Assembly (NCBI GenBank): GCA_963827725.1 | Contig: CAWHBM010000001.1 | Location: 558,001-622,000 of the forward strand | Direction: 5' to 3' | Source: VAXT01 sp963827725 | Lineage (GTDB): Bacteria > Actinomycetota > Thermoleophilia > Gaiellales > Gaiellaceae | Length of the DNA stretch: 64,000 nucleotides | In this document: positions 18,873-27,611 of the stretch, piece by piece | Position numbering within the stretch: position 1 is the stretch's first letter | How the letters are laid out: every line of letters starts with the position of its first letter | Program-made: the position numbers and the translations under genes | The notes under the pieces: model-generated | What the model saw: the letters and a program-made list of their open reading frames with translations, nothing else | Database searches by the model: none | What the model was told of the DNA's origin: nothing

Positions 18873-18885
18873 CCCCTTTTGGGGG
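18873..18885. promoter_or_regulatory. CCCC-TTTT-GGGGG palindrome before HD-GYP start
   Basis: A perfect palindrome (CCCC TTTT GGGG) ends 12 nt before the TTG start of the HD-GYP gene. Its right arm GGGGGAGGA also serves as a good ribosome-binding site, so the hairpin could hide the site or be a protein operator. Confidence 0.4.
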
Positions 18886-18897
18886 AGGAACTACCGG

Positions 18898-20286
18898 TTG
18901 GCTGAAATTTCGCTGAAACTACTCGCCCCGCGCATCGCGCGTCCACTTGGACGCATGCACGCGTATGCGGCTGGCCTAACCGGATTAACCGTCCTGACCG
19001 CCGGCGCGCTGATTCTTAGCGGCCAAGGATTAGGGAATCCGTGGGCGGTGGGGTCCCTGTGCCTGGCTGCTGCGCTCGCACAGAGAAGTCGAATTGAGCT
19101 TGGCCGTAGCCTTCACGCGTCAATTTCGACCTTTCCTGTGCTTCTCAGCGCGGTGCTTTTCGGACCGCTTGCTGCGATGGCCGTGTCGATAGCCTCAATG
19201 TTGGGCGAAGGATTCAAACCTTTTACACGCTGGTCCACCTACACAGCGAGCCGAGCGGTCACGGGCGCTGCTGCCGGAGCAATAGCCATTGAAATTCAGC
19301 GCGTTAGCACCGGAGACCTTGGTGGCGTCCTTCTCCTCGCCGGAGTTACGACGCTTTGCTTGCAGGCGCTCGACATCGCCTTCGGCGCCGTTGTCTTCAA
19401 GCTTCGCGGCTACGGAGATCTCCGTGCTCTGATGAAGGACGTTACCCCCCTTCTCTTTGCTTCCGTGCCTCTTTACGCGCCGGTTGTGGGTCTCCTGGTG
19501 TATGGCTACCAGGAGGTTTCGCCCTGGGTTCTCCCTCTATTCCTGGCACCTGCCTTGGCAGCTCAGAGGTCGTTCGTGCTCTACCAGGCGGAACGCCGAC
19601 TAACCAGCGATCTCGCGGAGGCGAATCGACATCTCGAGCGCGCGAATCTCTCATTCGCGACTGCGCTCGTTGCGACGCTCGATGCGAGAGACCGGTACAC
19701 AGCAGGGCACTCGGCAGCTGTCGCGATCTATGCACGAGATATCGCTGCCCGGCTTGACTTGACCGAAGAGCAGCAGCAATTGGCCCATCTCTGCGGCCTT
19801 GTCCACGACATCGGGAAGATTGGACTCCCACCCGGTTTGCTGGAGAAGCCGGGTGCGTTGACGCTCGAGGAGCGGCGGCAGATGGAAGAGCACTCAGTGA
19901 TTGGGGAGCGCATCCTTACTAAGGTTGACGACTACGCCGAGATCGCCAAGATCGTTAGGCATCATCACGAAAGGGTTGACGGTCAGGGATACCCGGACGG
20001 TCTAGTCAGCGAGGCGATTCCTCTAATCTCGCGCATCATCGCCGTGGCGGACGCCTACAACGCCATGACATCCGACCGCCCTTATCGAGATGCGATGCCG
20101 AGCCAAGTCGCGCGGCTTAGGCTCGCTCAAGCTGTGGAGAGCCAATTCGACACAACTGTTGTGGCGGCTTTTGAGGCGATACTGGCCGCGGCGACCGAGG
20201 AGTACAAGGTGGGCCGAACGTTTGACTTCAACCGGCTAGCCGAAGATGAGCACGCCGTTGTGCGGGCGATTGCTGGTGCAGCCTAG
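18898..20286 (+). CDS. membrane HD-GYP domain phosphodiesterase
   Basis: 462 residues. The first ~230 hold six or more hydrophobic helices and no recognised sensory domain. The C-terminal HD-GYP domain has the metal-binding LVHDIGKIGLP and the HHERVDGQGYPDG motif, with a following ADAYNAMTSDRPYR. The family hydrolyses cyclic di-GMP. The TTG start at 18898 is supported by GGGGGAGGA 8 nt upstream. GC content is visibly lower than the neighbours (one 60-nt line I counted was 57 percent, against 67 percent in the pilC-like gene). Its stop interlocks with that of the convergent LuxR gene. Confidence 0.9.
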   Translation: MAEISLKLLAPRIARPLGRMHAYAAGLTGLTVLTAGALILSGQGLGNPWAVGSLCLAAALAQRSRIELGRSLHASISTFPVLLSAVLFGPLAAMAVSIASMLGEGFKPFTRWSTYTASRAVTGAAAGAIAIEIQRVSTGDLGGVLLLAGVTTLCLQALDIAFGAVVFKLRGYGDLRALMKDVTPLLFASVPLYAPVVGLLVYGYQEVSPWVLPLFLAPALAAQRSFVLYQAERRLTSDLAEANRHLERANLSFATALVATLDARDRYTAGHSAAVAIYARDIAARLDLTEEQQQLAHLCGLVHDIGKIGLPPGLLEKPGALTLEERRQMEEHSVIGERILTKVDDYAEIAKIVRHHHERVDGQGYPDGLVSEAIPLISRIIAVADAYNAMTSDRPYRDAMPSQVARLRLAQAVESQFDTTVVAAFEAILAAATEEYKVGRTFDFNRLAEDEHAVVRAIAGAA

Positions 20287-22820
20287 GGCTGCCCTTCCGA
20301 ATTGTTCCTCACGGCCGCCTGCGTGCGGCTGCTAACGCCTAGCTTCTCGAGAATGCGTCGGACGTGAACCTTGACGGTCGCCTCACTTATGAACAACGCG
20401 TGAGCAATCGCCTTGTTCGAGAGTCCTTGGCGCAAGAGCTCGTAGACGTCACCCTCGCGAGGCGAAAGGTCAGCTTCACGGGCGGGACCTCGGGCGGTGT
20501 CTGAGACAGTCAGATCGAGGCGTTTGGCCAACTGGCCATCTCTGGCGCGGCTCATGGCGGCAGCGAGTTCGGTCCGGCAATCATCAGCGCGTGCCAGAGA
20601 CTCAGCGATGGAGGGATGGGCACGGTAAGCACGCACGAGATTGTTGAAGTTTGCAGACGCACGAACTAGGCGGAACGCTCTTTGTGTCATCAGATCCGCA
20701 TTGCGAGCTTCTCCCGAGAGAGCCACGACAGCTCGCGCAAATTCGGCGATCACCTTAGGCTCGATCGCAGCTGACGCCTGAGTTGCAAGCTCCGCATGTT
20801 TCAAGGCGTCAGCGGCTTGGTTCGTGCCGGAACAAGCGAGGACCAATGCGCGACATGCAATGCATTCCCCGCGCATACCCGGTAGAGAAAGGTCGTAGAT
20901 CTCCGAGCCAAGTTGCTTGAGAGCTCCGTCGATATCCCCGGAGTTCAGAAGAATGAGCATTCGGATTGTGGTTGCGGACAACGTCACATAGGGCTCGCCG
21001 GCCGCAAAGCCGATGGCCATGTCTAGACAGCTCTGCGCCTCGCGATACTTCTTCAGCCCCTGAAAGGCCATTGCTTTTTGTATGTAGGAGTGTGGAAGCG
21101 CGAAGACGAGTCGGTACTTCTCGAGTTCGGAGATCTGCTCTGTGATCGCAGTTAGCGCCTCGTCGTATTGGCCGGAAAACGCCAGCGCCGCGCCGCGAGC
21201 ATGCAGGAAAGAAAGTCGAACGAGAGGATCATCTACTTGGTCGACGATCGCCCCGACCGAGAAATGTTCCCGAGCTAAACCAGTGCCGGTCCGGACTGCA
21301 AGAAATAGCCTCCCTGCCCCTAGGCGAACCGACTCCCTTGGCGAGCCGGAGCCTAGGCCGGCGAGCCTCTCGAGGGTTTCCGCAGTCTCTGATCGCTCGA
21401 GGTCAAGGCCGGAGACGAACTCGCCCCACAGAGCGTCTGCCAGATCCTCGCGAGTTTTTGCTGTCCGAGTTGCATTTCGATGATGCTGAAACGCCGTCTC
21501 CTCACGCGCCTCAAAGTGCGCACTTTGGCCAGCTCTTGCGTATGCCTGCGATGTGAATGGATGCTCCGGGCCGAGACTTGATGCCGCCGCGAGTGCCAGC
21601 CCCTCAGCATCGGCATAGGCGGCTTCTCGAAAGGTCACTTCGGCCCTTGCAAAGTCGAGTATCGGCGACCGTGCGCGGAGTTCCTCGCCCCAATCGAGCC
21701 AATGACTGAGTGTGGCGATCCGCCCCTCTGACAGAAGGGTGGGGCAAGCCGCCTCCACGAGGCGGACCAACAGGAGCGGAACTTCAAACTGGCGCACGAG
21801 AGAGAAGGCTTCGTCCCAACGTCTGCGGTCAATTAGGAACTCAGCGACCTTCTCAACAGCAGGGTAGGCAACCCCCCGCCCAAGTTCCTCGAGCTTAGTT
21901 TCCAAGAAGCGGCGCAACAGGGGGTGTAGCTCAAACCGCCCCCTATCGGGAGCGACAACACCCAAGCGCACGGCGTGGTCTAGCACGAGTGTTGCGGTCT
22001 CGCTTCCAAAGAGAAACCGCGCCACTTCAAGGTCGATGGCGGGAGGGATCGCGAGCTGACACAGGCCCCAGCGAACACCAGGCTCTGCAGCCTGATAGAG
22101 CTCCTCAGCAAAGTAGTCGTAAAGAGCGGTAGGCAAGTCGTCGCGAGGCAACGCCAGGGCCCCCGTGAGCGCGGCAAGGCCGATGACCGCCGGCCAACCT
22201 TCTGCTTGCTCAAGCAGTTCGCCAGCCTCGGTGTCATGGGGCGCTAACACCTCTATCGCTTCGTCGTCGCTCATCGCGAGGGCGGTACTGTCTAGTTCCA
22301 GTACGTCTCCATAGACCCGTCGTCGCGCCGTCGCCCAGCTTGGCCTGTGTCTGCTGATGACGAAGAGGCGCAACAAAGCGCCTGAGGAGATCTCCTCAAG
22401 GAATACCTCACACGCTGCCGCATCGGAAGCAAACTGGTAATCGTCGATTGCGAGCCAGGCGTCTTCGGGCCATTCCGCGAGGTCTTCGGCAAGCATCTCG
22501 GCCAGGATTCGCGCGTCTTCCTCTGGGCGGTCGGTAGCTCGCAGCCGTTGTCGCATTCGGTCGCCGGCCTCGGGGATGATCTCGGCTGCGGCTGTTGCCA
22601 GGCCCACGGCTAGCGCAGCAACGTCTGCCGAGGCGGGACTGCCGTAGTACCAAGCTGCTCGGCGTTCAGCGAGCCACTCGCGCGCAAGAGTCGTCTTCCC
22701 GTAGCCCGCCGGCGCCACGAGCAGGATGATCCGGGCGCCGCTCTCGTCGAGCATGCGCGTCAACCGCGGCCGCTTGATGATTCGTCGGCGGCCGACCTCG
22801 ACGGCCGGTGTGTTTTCCAC
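20283..22820 (-). CDS. MalT-like ATP-dependent LuxR transcription regulator
   Basis: 845 residues. Walker A is LLVAPAGYGKTTLAREW near residue 35 and Walker B is WLAIDDYQ. A long central helical region resembles TPR repeats, and a C-terminal LuxR HTH ends the protein (LSPREGDVYELL, IAHALFISEATVKVHVRRIL). This is the LAL/STAND architecture: inducer and ATP binding promote oligomerisation and activation of target promoters. It converges on the HD-GYP gene with a 4-nt overlap of stop codons and shares its lower GC. The target genes are unknown. Confidence 0.9.
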   Translation of the reverse strand: MENTPAVEVGRRRIIKRPRLTRMLDESGARIILLVAPAGYGKTTLAREWLAERRAAWYYGSPASADVAALAVGLATAAAEIIPEAGDRMRQRLRATDRPEEDARILAEMLAEDLAEWPEDAWLAIDDYQFASDAAACEVFLEEISSGALLRLFVISRHRPSWATARRRVYGDVLELDSTALAMSDDEAIEVLAPHDTEAGELLEQAEGWPAVIGLAALTGALALPRDDLPTALYDYFAEELYQAAEPGVRWGLCQLAIPPAIDLEVARFLFGSETATLVLDHAVRLGVVAPDRGRFELHPLLRRFLETKLEELGRGVAYPAVEKVAEFLIDRRRWDEAFSLVRQFEVPLLLVRLVEAACPTLLSEGRIATLSHWLDWGEELRARSPILDFARAEVTFREAAYADAEGLALAAASSLGPEHPFTSQAYARAGQSAHFEAREETAFQHHRNATRTAKTREDLADALWGEFVSGLDLERSETAETLERLAGLGSGSPRESVRLGAGRLFLAVRTGTGLAREHFSVGAIVDQVDDPLVRLSFLHARGAALAFSGQYDEALTAITEQISELEKYRLVFALPHSYIQKAMAFQGLKKYREAQSCLDMAIGFAAGEPYVTLSATTIRMLILLNSGDIDGALKQLGSEIYDLSLPGMRGECIACRALVLACSGTNQAADALKHAELATQASAAIEPKVIAEFARAVVALSGEARNADLMTQRAFRLVRASANFNNLVRAYRAHPSIAESLARADDCRTELAAAMSRARDGQLAKRLDLTVSDTARGPAREADLSPREGDVYELLRQGLSNKAIAHALFISEATVKVHVRRILEKLGVSSRTQAAVRNNSEGQP

Positions 22821-22896
22821 CTTCGAACCTCCCTCTCGCTCACACGCTAGCGCGCGCTACGCGAAATGAACAGTGGTCCGTGGAGGCAGGGCCGAA

Positions 22897-23391
22897 CTAG
22901 CCGGTCGACTGGTCGAACGTCGAGACCTGGCGCGCGAACGTCAGCGCCAAGTTGTTGTAGTCGCGAACGACCACAGTCACCTTTTTCACCGCTCGACCAC
23001 CGGTCGGCGTGAAGGACACGATGTACGTGTCGATGCGGTAGCTCTTGTTATCGGCGCCGGTTGCCTGACGGCTCGCGTTGCATTCGGGCGGCGGGCCTGC
23101 ACACGAGCCGGTTATCTGCGTCGCGCTCCAAGCCTGGTCGGTGTTGTACGGCGCGGTGGCGGGAATCGAGCTTGGCTCTAGCCGGATCGCGGCATAGGTG
23201 ATCGCGCGGTAGAGCTCCATCTGGCCGTCGGCGAGCACTGCGGCTGTTGTCACTCGGCTGGCGCGGTTGAGCGAGACGATGCCCGAGGAGAACGCTGCGA
23301 CCACGGCCAAGAGGCCGATGTTCAACATCGTCATGGCCAGGAGCAGCTCGATCAGGCCAAAACCGTCGTTTTTACGCAGGGCCGCACGCAC
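22897..23391 (-). CDS. type IV pilin-like protein (PilV-type minor pilin)
   Basis: The class III prepilin motif is clear: a short basic leader, then G-FGLIELLLAMTMLNIGLLAV with the Glu at mature position 5. The open frame reaches 23454, but the GTG at 23391 gives a 10-residue leader typical of prepilins. The ~155-residue mature protein has two cysteines close together (SCAGPPPEC). It would be processed by a prepilin peptidase and inserted in a pilus or pseudopilus. It is divergent from the GspF/PilC gene 33-96 nt away; no other pilus genes are in the window. Confidence 0.8.
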   Translation of the reverse strand: MRAALRKNDGFGLIELLLAMTMLNIGLLAVVAAFSSGIVSLNRASRVTTAAVLADGQMELYRAITYAAIRLEPSSIPATAPYNTDQAWSATQITGSCAGPPPECNASRQATGADNKSYRIDTYIVSFTPTGGRAVKKVTVVVRDYNNLALTFARQVSTFDQSTG

Positions 23392-23487
23392 GAGAGTCCT
23401 ATCGGCACTCAGACGGAATGGCTCAAGGGCTTCGATCCCTCTGCCGATAGCCACTCTGGTGCACCTGACGGCTTACCTCACGCTGTA

Positions 23488-24699
23488 ATGGCGGCTTTCG
23501 GCTACAGCGCAATCGATGCCAACGGCATCGAGCTGAACGGCGAGATCCACGCTCCCGATACCGACGCGGCGCGCGAGCAGCTGCGCATGCGCGGCATGCT
23601 CGCGCAGTACCTGCACGAGCTGCCGGCGGAGGGCGAAGAGGGCGCTCGCACCGTCTTCAAGAAGGTCAAGCCGAAATCGCTCCAGATCTTCTCGCGTCAG
23701 TTCGCGACGATGATCGACGCGGGGCTCTCGGTCGTCAGCGCCCTCGTCATCCTCGAGGAGCAGACCGAGGACAAGTACTTGAGCGCCGTCCTCTCCGAGC
23801 TGCGCGCCGACGTCGAGGGCGGTCTTCTGCTCTCGCAGGCGATGGAGCGCCATCCGAAGATCTTCAACCGGCTCTACGTCGCGATGGTCGAGGCCGGCGA
23901 GGCCGCCGGAATCCTCGACCAGGTGCTCGATCGCGTCGCCTTCCAGATCGAGAAGGAGACGCAGATCAAGCGCCGCGTGAAGAGCGCGATGATCTACCCG
24001 ACGATGGTCCTGATCTTCGCGACCCTCGTCCTGATCGGAATGCTGCTCTTCCTCGTCCCGATCTTCGTCGAGATCTTCTCGACCCTCGGCGGCGACCTGC
24101 CGGCGCTAACGCTGTACGTCGTGGCCATGTCCGACTTCCTCAAGAACAACTGGATGTTCGTCTTCCCGGGCGCTGCGGCCGTTTTCTTCGGCCTGCGCCG
24201 CTTCAAGAAGACCGAGTACGGCCGTCAGCTCTGGGACCGCTTCAAGCTGCGCGCGCCGATGAAGATCGGCGGCGTCGTCCTCAAGGTGACGATCGCCCGC
24301 TTCTCGCGAACGCTCTCGACCCTGACCGCCGCCGGCGTGGACATCATCAAGGCGCTCGAGATCACGGGCCAGACCGCCGGCAACTGGGTCGTCGAGGAGG
24401 CGCTCGCGGACGTCCGCGCGAAGGTGCACGAGGGGACGCCGATCGCCGAGCCGCTCGTCGACAACCCGATCTTCCCGCCGATGGTCGGCCACATGGTCAA
24501 GATCGGTGAGGAGACCGGAGAGCTCGAGAAGATGCTGGGCAAGATCGCCGACTTCTACGAGGACGAGGTCGATTCGTCGATCGCGACGCTGACCTCGATC
24601 ATCGAGCCGATCATGATGATCGGCGTGGGCCTGATGGTCGGCGTGATCATCATCTCGATGTACCTCCCGATGTTCAAGATGCTCACGCTCGTCAAGTAG
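23488..24699 (+). CDS. type II secretion / type IV pilus inner-membrane protein (GspF/PilC)
   Basis: 403 residues with two GspF domains, each containing long amphipathic helices and the conserved pattern seen here as FSRQFATMIDAGLSVVSAL and FSRTLSTLTAAGVDIIKALE. Three membrane helices are visible (around residues 170, 215 and 375). PilC/GspF is the platform that couples the assembly ATPase to pilin extrusion. It is next to a pilin-like gene but no pilB/pilT or pilD is present nearby. Its 3' end overlaps the convergent yjbR-like gene by 8 nt. Confidence 0.92.
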   Translation: MAAFGYSAIDANGIELNGEIHAPDTDAAREQLRMRGMLAQYLHELPAEGEEGARTVFKKVKPKSLQIFSRQFATMIDAGLSVVSALVILEEQTEDKYLSAVLSELRADVEGGLLLSQAMERHPKIFNRLYVAMVEAGEAAGILDQVLDRVAFQIEKETQIKRRVKSAMIYPTMVLIFATLVLIGMLLFLVPIFVEIFSTLGGDLPALTLYVVAMSDFLKNNWMFVFPGAAAVFFGLRRFKKTEYGRQLWDRFKLRAPMKIGGVVLKVTIARFSRTLSTLTAAGVDIIKALEITGQTAGNWVVEEALADVRAKVHEGTPIAEPLVDNPIFPPMVGHMVKIGEETGELEKMLGKIADFYEDEVDSSIATLTSIIEPIMMIGVGLMVGVIIISMYLPMFKMLTLVK

Positions 24700-25060
24700 C
24701 GCCTGCGTTCTGAGCAGCTCGCGACGCGGCGTATTCCTCGGCTACGCCCTTGGGCACGCAGAAAGCCCAGGCGTCCTCGACGAGCTCACGCATCTCGGCG
24801 GCGTCGATGGCGTCGAGTCGGACGTGGGCCCAGTTGTAGCGGAGGTCGGACTCGCTCGGGAGGGAGAACTTCTCGGGCTCGGACTCGACCAGCGCGTCGC
24901 GCCATTCCTTGGGAAACGCAAAGCCCATCGTCGAGCCGTCGCGTGAAAAGGAGAGATAGACGATCCGGCCGATTCGGAACTTCACGCGGCCGCGCACGAG
25001 CGCCTCAGTGCTACGAGGCAGCGTGATCGCAAACTCGCGAGCTTCGTCGATCGTCACCAC
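24692..25060 (-). CDS. MmcQ/YjbR family protein
   Basis: 122 residues with the YjbR fold signatures: FRIGRIVYLSFSRDG, GFAFPKEWRDALV, and RYNWAHVRLDAIDAAEMRELVEDAW. Members bind DNA in vitro, but their cellular role is poorly defined. It overlaps the convergent GspF gene at its 3' end and is separated by 38 nt from the upstream peptidase on the same strand. Confidence 0.85.
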   Translation of the reverse strand: MVTIDEAREFAITLPRSTEALVRGRVKFRIGRIVYLSFSRDGSTMGFAFPKEWRDALVESEPEKFSLPSESDLRYNWAHVRLDAIDAAEMRELVEDAWAFCVPKGVAEEYAASRAAQNAGAT

Positions 25061-25098
25061 GGCTCGTCAGCGAGGATACGCTCCTCTTGAAGCAGTGG

Positions 25099-26292
25099 CT
25101 AGCCGACGAGCCAGAGGTCGCGCTGCGGCGTGCTCAGCCACTCGATGCCGTCGGCGGTGACAAGCACGTCCTCCTCGAGGCCGACGTAGCCGCGGCCCGG
25201 GACCGGCGCGCCGTACTCGAGCGTGTAGACGTTGCCCTCCTCGACCAGGCCGAGCGGGGCGTCGCCGTACCGGTCCCACAGCGGCGCGAGCAGGGTGCCG
25301 CCGTCGTGGGCGGCACGGCCGAGCTGATGGCCGAGCGCGTACTTCGGCTCTTCGTAGCCCGCCGAGACGAGGCTTGCGCGGGCCGCCGCGTCGACCTCGT
25401 GCCCGGCCACGCCGGGTCGGAGCACGGCGGCTCCCGCGTCTAGCGAGGCCCAGACGTCTCGCCACACGGTCACAACGTCCTCGGGCGGCTCGCTCTCACC
25501 ATCGTCGAGCAGGTACCAGACACGCTGCAGATCGCTGCGATACGCGTCCTTCTCGACGCCGAAGTCCATGTGCAAGAGCTGGCCGCGCTGCGTTTCCAGC
25601 TCGCTTGGCCCGCTGTGACCGACCTCCTTCTCGGGTCCCGCGTTGACAGCAGGGCAATGATCTTCTTCCCACGCGTATCCAAGGCCGCGTCGCGAGACCT
25701 CCGCCTGCATGACTGCAGCGACCTCGGTCTCCTTCATGCCGGGGGCGAGCCGCTCGCTGACGTGCGTGAAGATGGCCTCCGTCTCCGCGATCGCGGCGCG
25801 GATCCGGTCGATCTCGAACGGCGATTTCCGCCCGCGCAGCGACCCGACTATGTCCTTGGACGAAACGAGTCGATCCGCGAACGGCGTGCCCTCCAGCGTC
25901 TCGGAGAGCACGAGCCAGAGCCCATGCGTGAGCCCGTCCGCCGCCGGGTCACTCTGCGAGTAGTTGACCGCGATCGTCTCCGGCGCCAGGCGCTCGATCG
26001 TCTCGCGAAGCCCCGGCCGGATGCTCTCGTCGTAGGTCACGACCTCGGAGTACGCGTCGAGCTGCTCGACGCTCGACGCGTCGAAGCGCCCGACGATCGC
26101 GATCCGTTCGCCAGTGCGTGACACGAGAAACGCGCTCTGCCACGCGCAATACGTGTCGGCAATCAGGTCGAGGCAAGGGTCACGAGTGAGGAGCGTCTCG
26201 CGGACGAGGGTGAGCCAGACATCGATTCCCTTTTCCTCGAGGATCGCGGGCGCCTGGTCGAGCTTCTCGCGAACAAGCGTGGCATCGGTCAC
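25099..26292 (-). CDS. M24 family metallopeptidase (Xaa-Pro aminopeptidase-like)
   Basis: 397 residues. The N-terminal creatinase-like domain (about 1-160) is followed by a pita-bread catalytic domain. The metal ligands can be placed: Asp in LLHMDFGV, Asp in YRSDLQRVW, His in ALGHQLGRAAHDGG, Glu in TLEYGAPV and Glu in GLEEDVLV. This supports an active dinuclear metal enzyme, but the second-ligand context is unlike the standard D-x-T/S, so substrate preference is uncertain. It is divergent from the FKBP gene. Confidence 0.88.
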   Translation of the reverse strand: MTDATLVREKLDQAPAILEEKGIDVWLTLVRETLLTRDPCLDLIADTYCAWQSAFLVSRTGERIAIVGRFDASSVEQLDAYSEVVTYDESIRPGLRETIERLAPETIAVNYSQSDPAADGLTHGLWLVLSETLEGTPFADRLVSSKDIVGSLRGRKSPFEIDRIRAAIAETEAIFTHVSERLAPGMKETEVAAVMQAEVSRRGLGYAWEEDHCPAVNAGPEKEVGHSGPSELETQRGQLLHMDFGVEKDAYRSDLQRVWYLLDDGESEPPEDVVTVWRDVWASLDAGAAVLRPGVAGHEVDAAARASLVSAGYEEPKYALGHQLGRAAHDGGTLLAPLWDRYGDAPLGLVEEGNVYTLEYGAPVPGRGYVGLEEDVLVTADGIEWLSTPQRDLWLVG

Positions 26293-26319
26293 GGCCGCAA
26301 GATCTCATAGGGTTCCGTC

Positions 26320-26695
26320 GTGGCGCTGGAACGGCCGATCATCGAGAAGCCGGAGGGGGACATCCCCTTCGAGCTCGCAGATCGACGACCTCGTGGACGG
26401 CGAAGGCGACGAGGCCACCAAGGGCACGAAGGTCTCCGTGCACTACGTCGGCGTTGCGTTCTCGAACGGTGAGGAGTTCGACGCCTCGTGGAACCGCGGG
26501 CAGCCCTTCGAGTTCAAGCTCGGAGCGGGCCAGGTCATCCCCGGTTGGGACGCCGGCGTCGAGGGCATGAAGGTCGGCGGCCGCCGCAAGCTCACGATTC
26601 CGTCGGCGATGGCGTACGGCGCACGCGGGGCAGGTGGCGTGATCGGGCCGAACGAGCCGCTCGTCTTCGTAGTGGATTTGCTCTCGGTCGACTAG
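26320..26695 (+). pseudogene. FKBP-type peptidyl-prolyl isomerase, frameshifted
   Basis: From the GTG at 26320 the frame reads VALERPIIEKPEGDIPFEL and then loses homology; the FKBP domain continues in the +1 frame from 26378 as QIDDLVDGEGDEATKGTKV. One extra G at about 26377 explains this, and removing it joins the expected N-terminus to the full domain (HYVGVAFSNGEEFDASW, PGWDAGVEGMKVGGRRKL, AYGARGAGGVI). The product would be a ~124-residue cytoplasmic prolyl isomerase that helps protein folding. The site may be an assembly error rather than a real lesion, as several other genes show the same kind of single-base shift. Confidence 0.88.
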
Positions 26696-26703
26696 TCCCT
26701 CGT

Positions 26704-27609
26704 CTAGACCTTCCGTCGCCGCGCGTCCAACGTTGCGTTGAGCACCGCCGAGCCGACGATCACCCGCCCCACGATGTAGAGGGAGAACAACAGGGCAGCG
26801 GCGGCACCGAGCGCGCCGTACGTGTCGGCGCGGTCCTCGACGAGACGTGATGTCACGTACACGTTGAAGCCGTTGACGAACAGCATTCCGAGGCCGAACG
26901 ATGCGGCTCCGGGCACGAGCGCCGTCCAGCCGACGTCGCGGCGGGGAAGGTGCCGGGCGAGTACGAGCCAGGCGCAACCGAGTAGAACCCCGTACCCCAG
27001 GAGCCCTGCGACCCCGCCGACCTGGTCGCTGTGGCGGATCCAACCGAGGAGCACGACGCCGGCGAACTGCGCCAAGAGAACCCCGCTGAAGACAGCGAAG
27101 CCTCTCGACGAGAGCTGAACGGCGCGGCCGGATCCGTGCCAGGCGATCGCATGCACGATCGCGACCGCCCGGTACAGCATCCCGGCGGCGTAGACGAGGA
27201 CGGGGAGGGTCACGATGAAGATCGCCCAGCGCGCCGAGCTCATGGCGGCCCCTGCGACCTCCTTGGCGACCAGCCCTGTCAGGCCCGAGCGGGAGGCGAC
27301 CTCGGCTGGGCTCTGTTCCGTGGTGTCCGCGTAGATCCCGAGACCGGCGACGAGAAAGAGCGAGAGCGGCAGCAGGAATACGAACAGCCGGTAGGCCAGC
27401 GCACCGCCGAGAATCCCACCCCCGATCGTCGAGTCCCGCTCGACGAATTCGAAGGCGACATCGAGAGATCGGTGGCGACGACGTGCAGCCTCGACCCGGG
27501 ATCGGAGGATGCGGGCCTTCGCGGCCCAGCGTGCGATCCGACCGGGGATCGTCGGCGCGACGTCGAGCTCTAGCGGTGCTGGTTTTCGCGGATCCTGTTC
27601 TTCCGCCAC
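26704..27609 (-). CDS. YihY/BrkB-family membrane protein
   Basis: 301 residues from the GTG at 27609, which begins 2 nt after the upstream stop. Six membrane helices follow a basic N-terminal region. Family signs include TIGGGILGGALAYRLFVFLLPL and, near the end, YGALGAAAALLFSLYIVG. The family was once called ribonuclease BN by mistake; its true role is unclear (envelope integrity or transport). The open frame extends another 258 codons upstream, but that part runs over the upstream gene and has no homology. It is cotranscribed with the Vps62-like gene. Confidence 0.85.
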   Translation of the reverse strand: MAEEQDPRKPAPLELDVAPTIPGRIARWAAKARILRSRVEAARRRHRSLDVAFEFVERDSTIGGGILGGALAYRLFVFLLPLSLFLVAGLGIYADTTEQSPAEVASRSGLTGLVAKEVAGAAMSSARWAIFIVTLPVLVYAAGMLYRAVAIVHAIAWHGSGRAVQLSSRGFAVFSGVLLAQFAGVVLLGWIRHSDQVGGVAGLLGYGVLLGCAWLVLARHLPRRDVGWTALVPGAASFGLGMLFVNGFNVYVTSRLVEDRADTYGALGAAAALLFSLYIVGRVIVGSAVLNATLDARRRKV

Positions 27610-27611
27610 CG

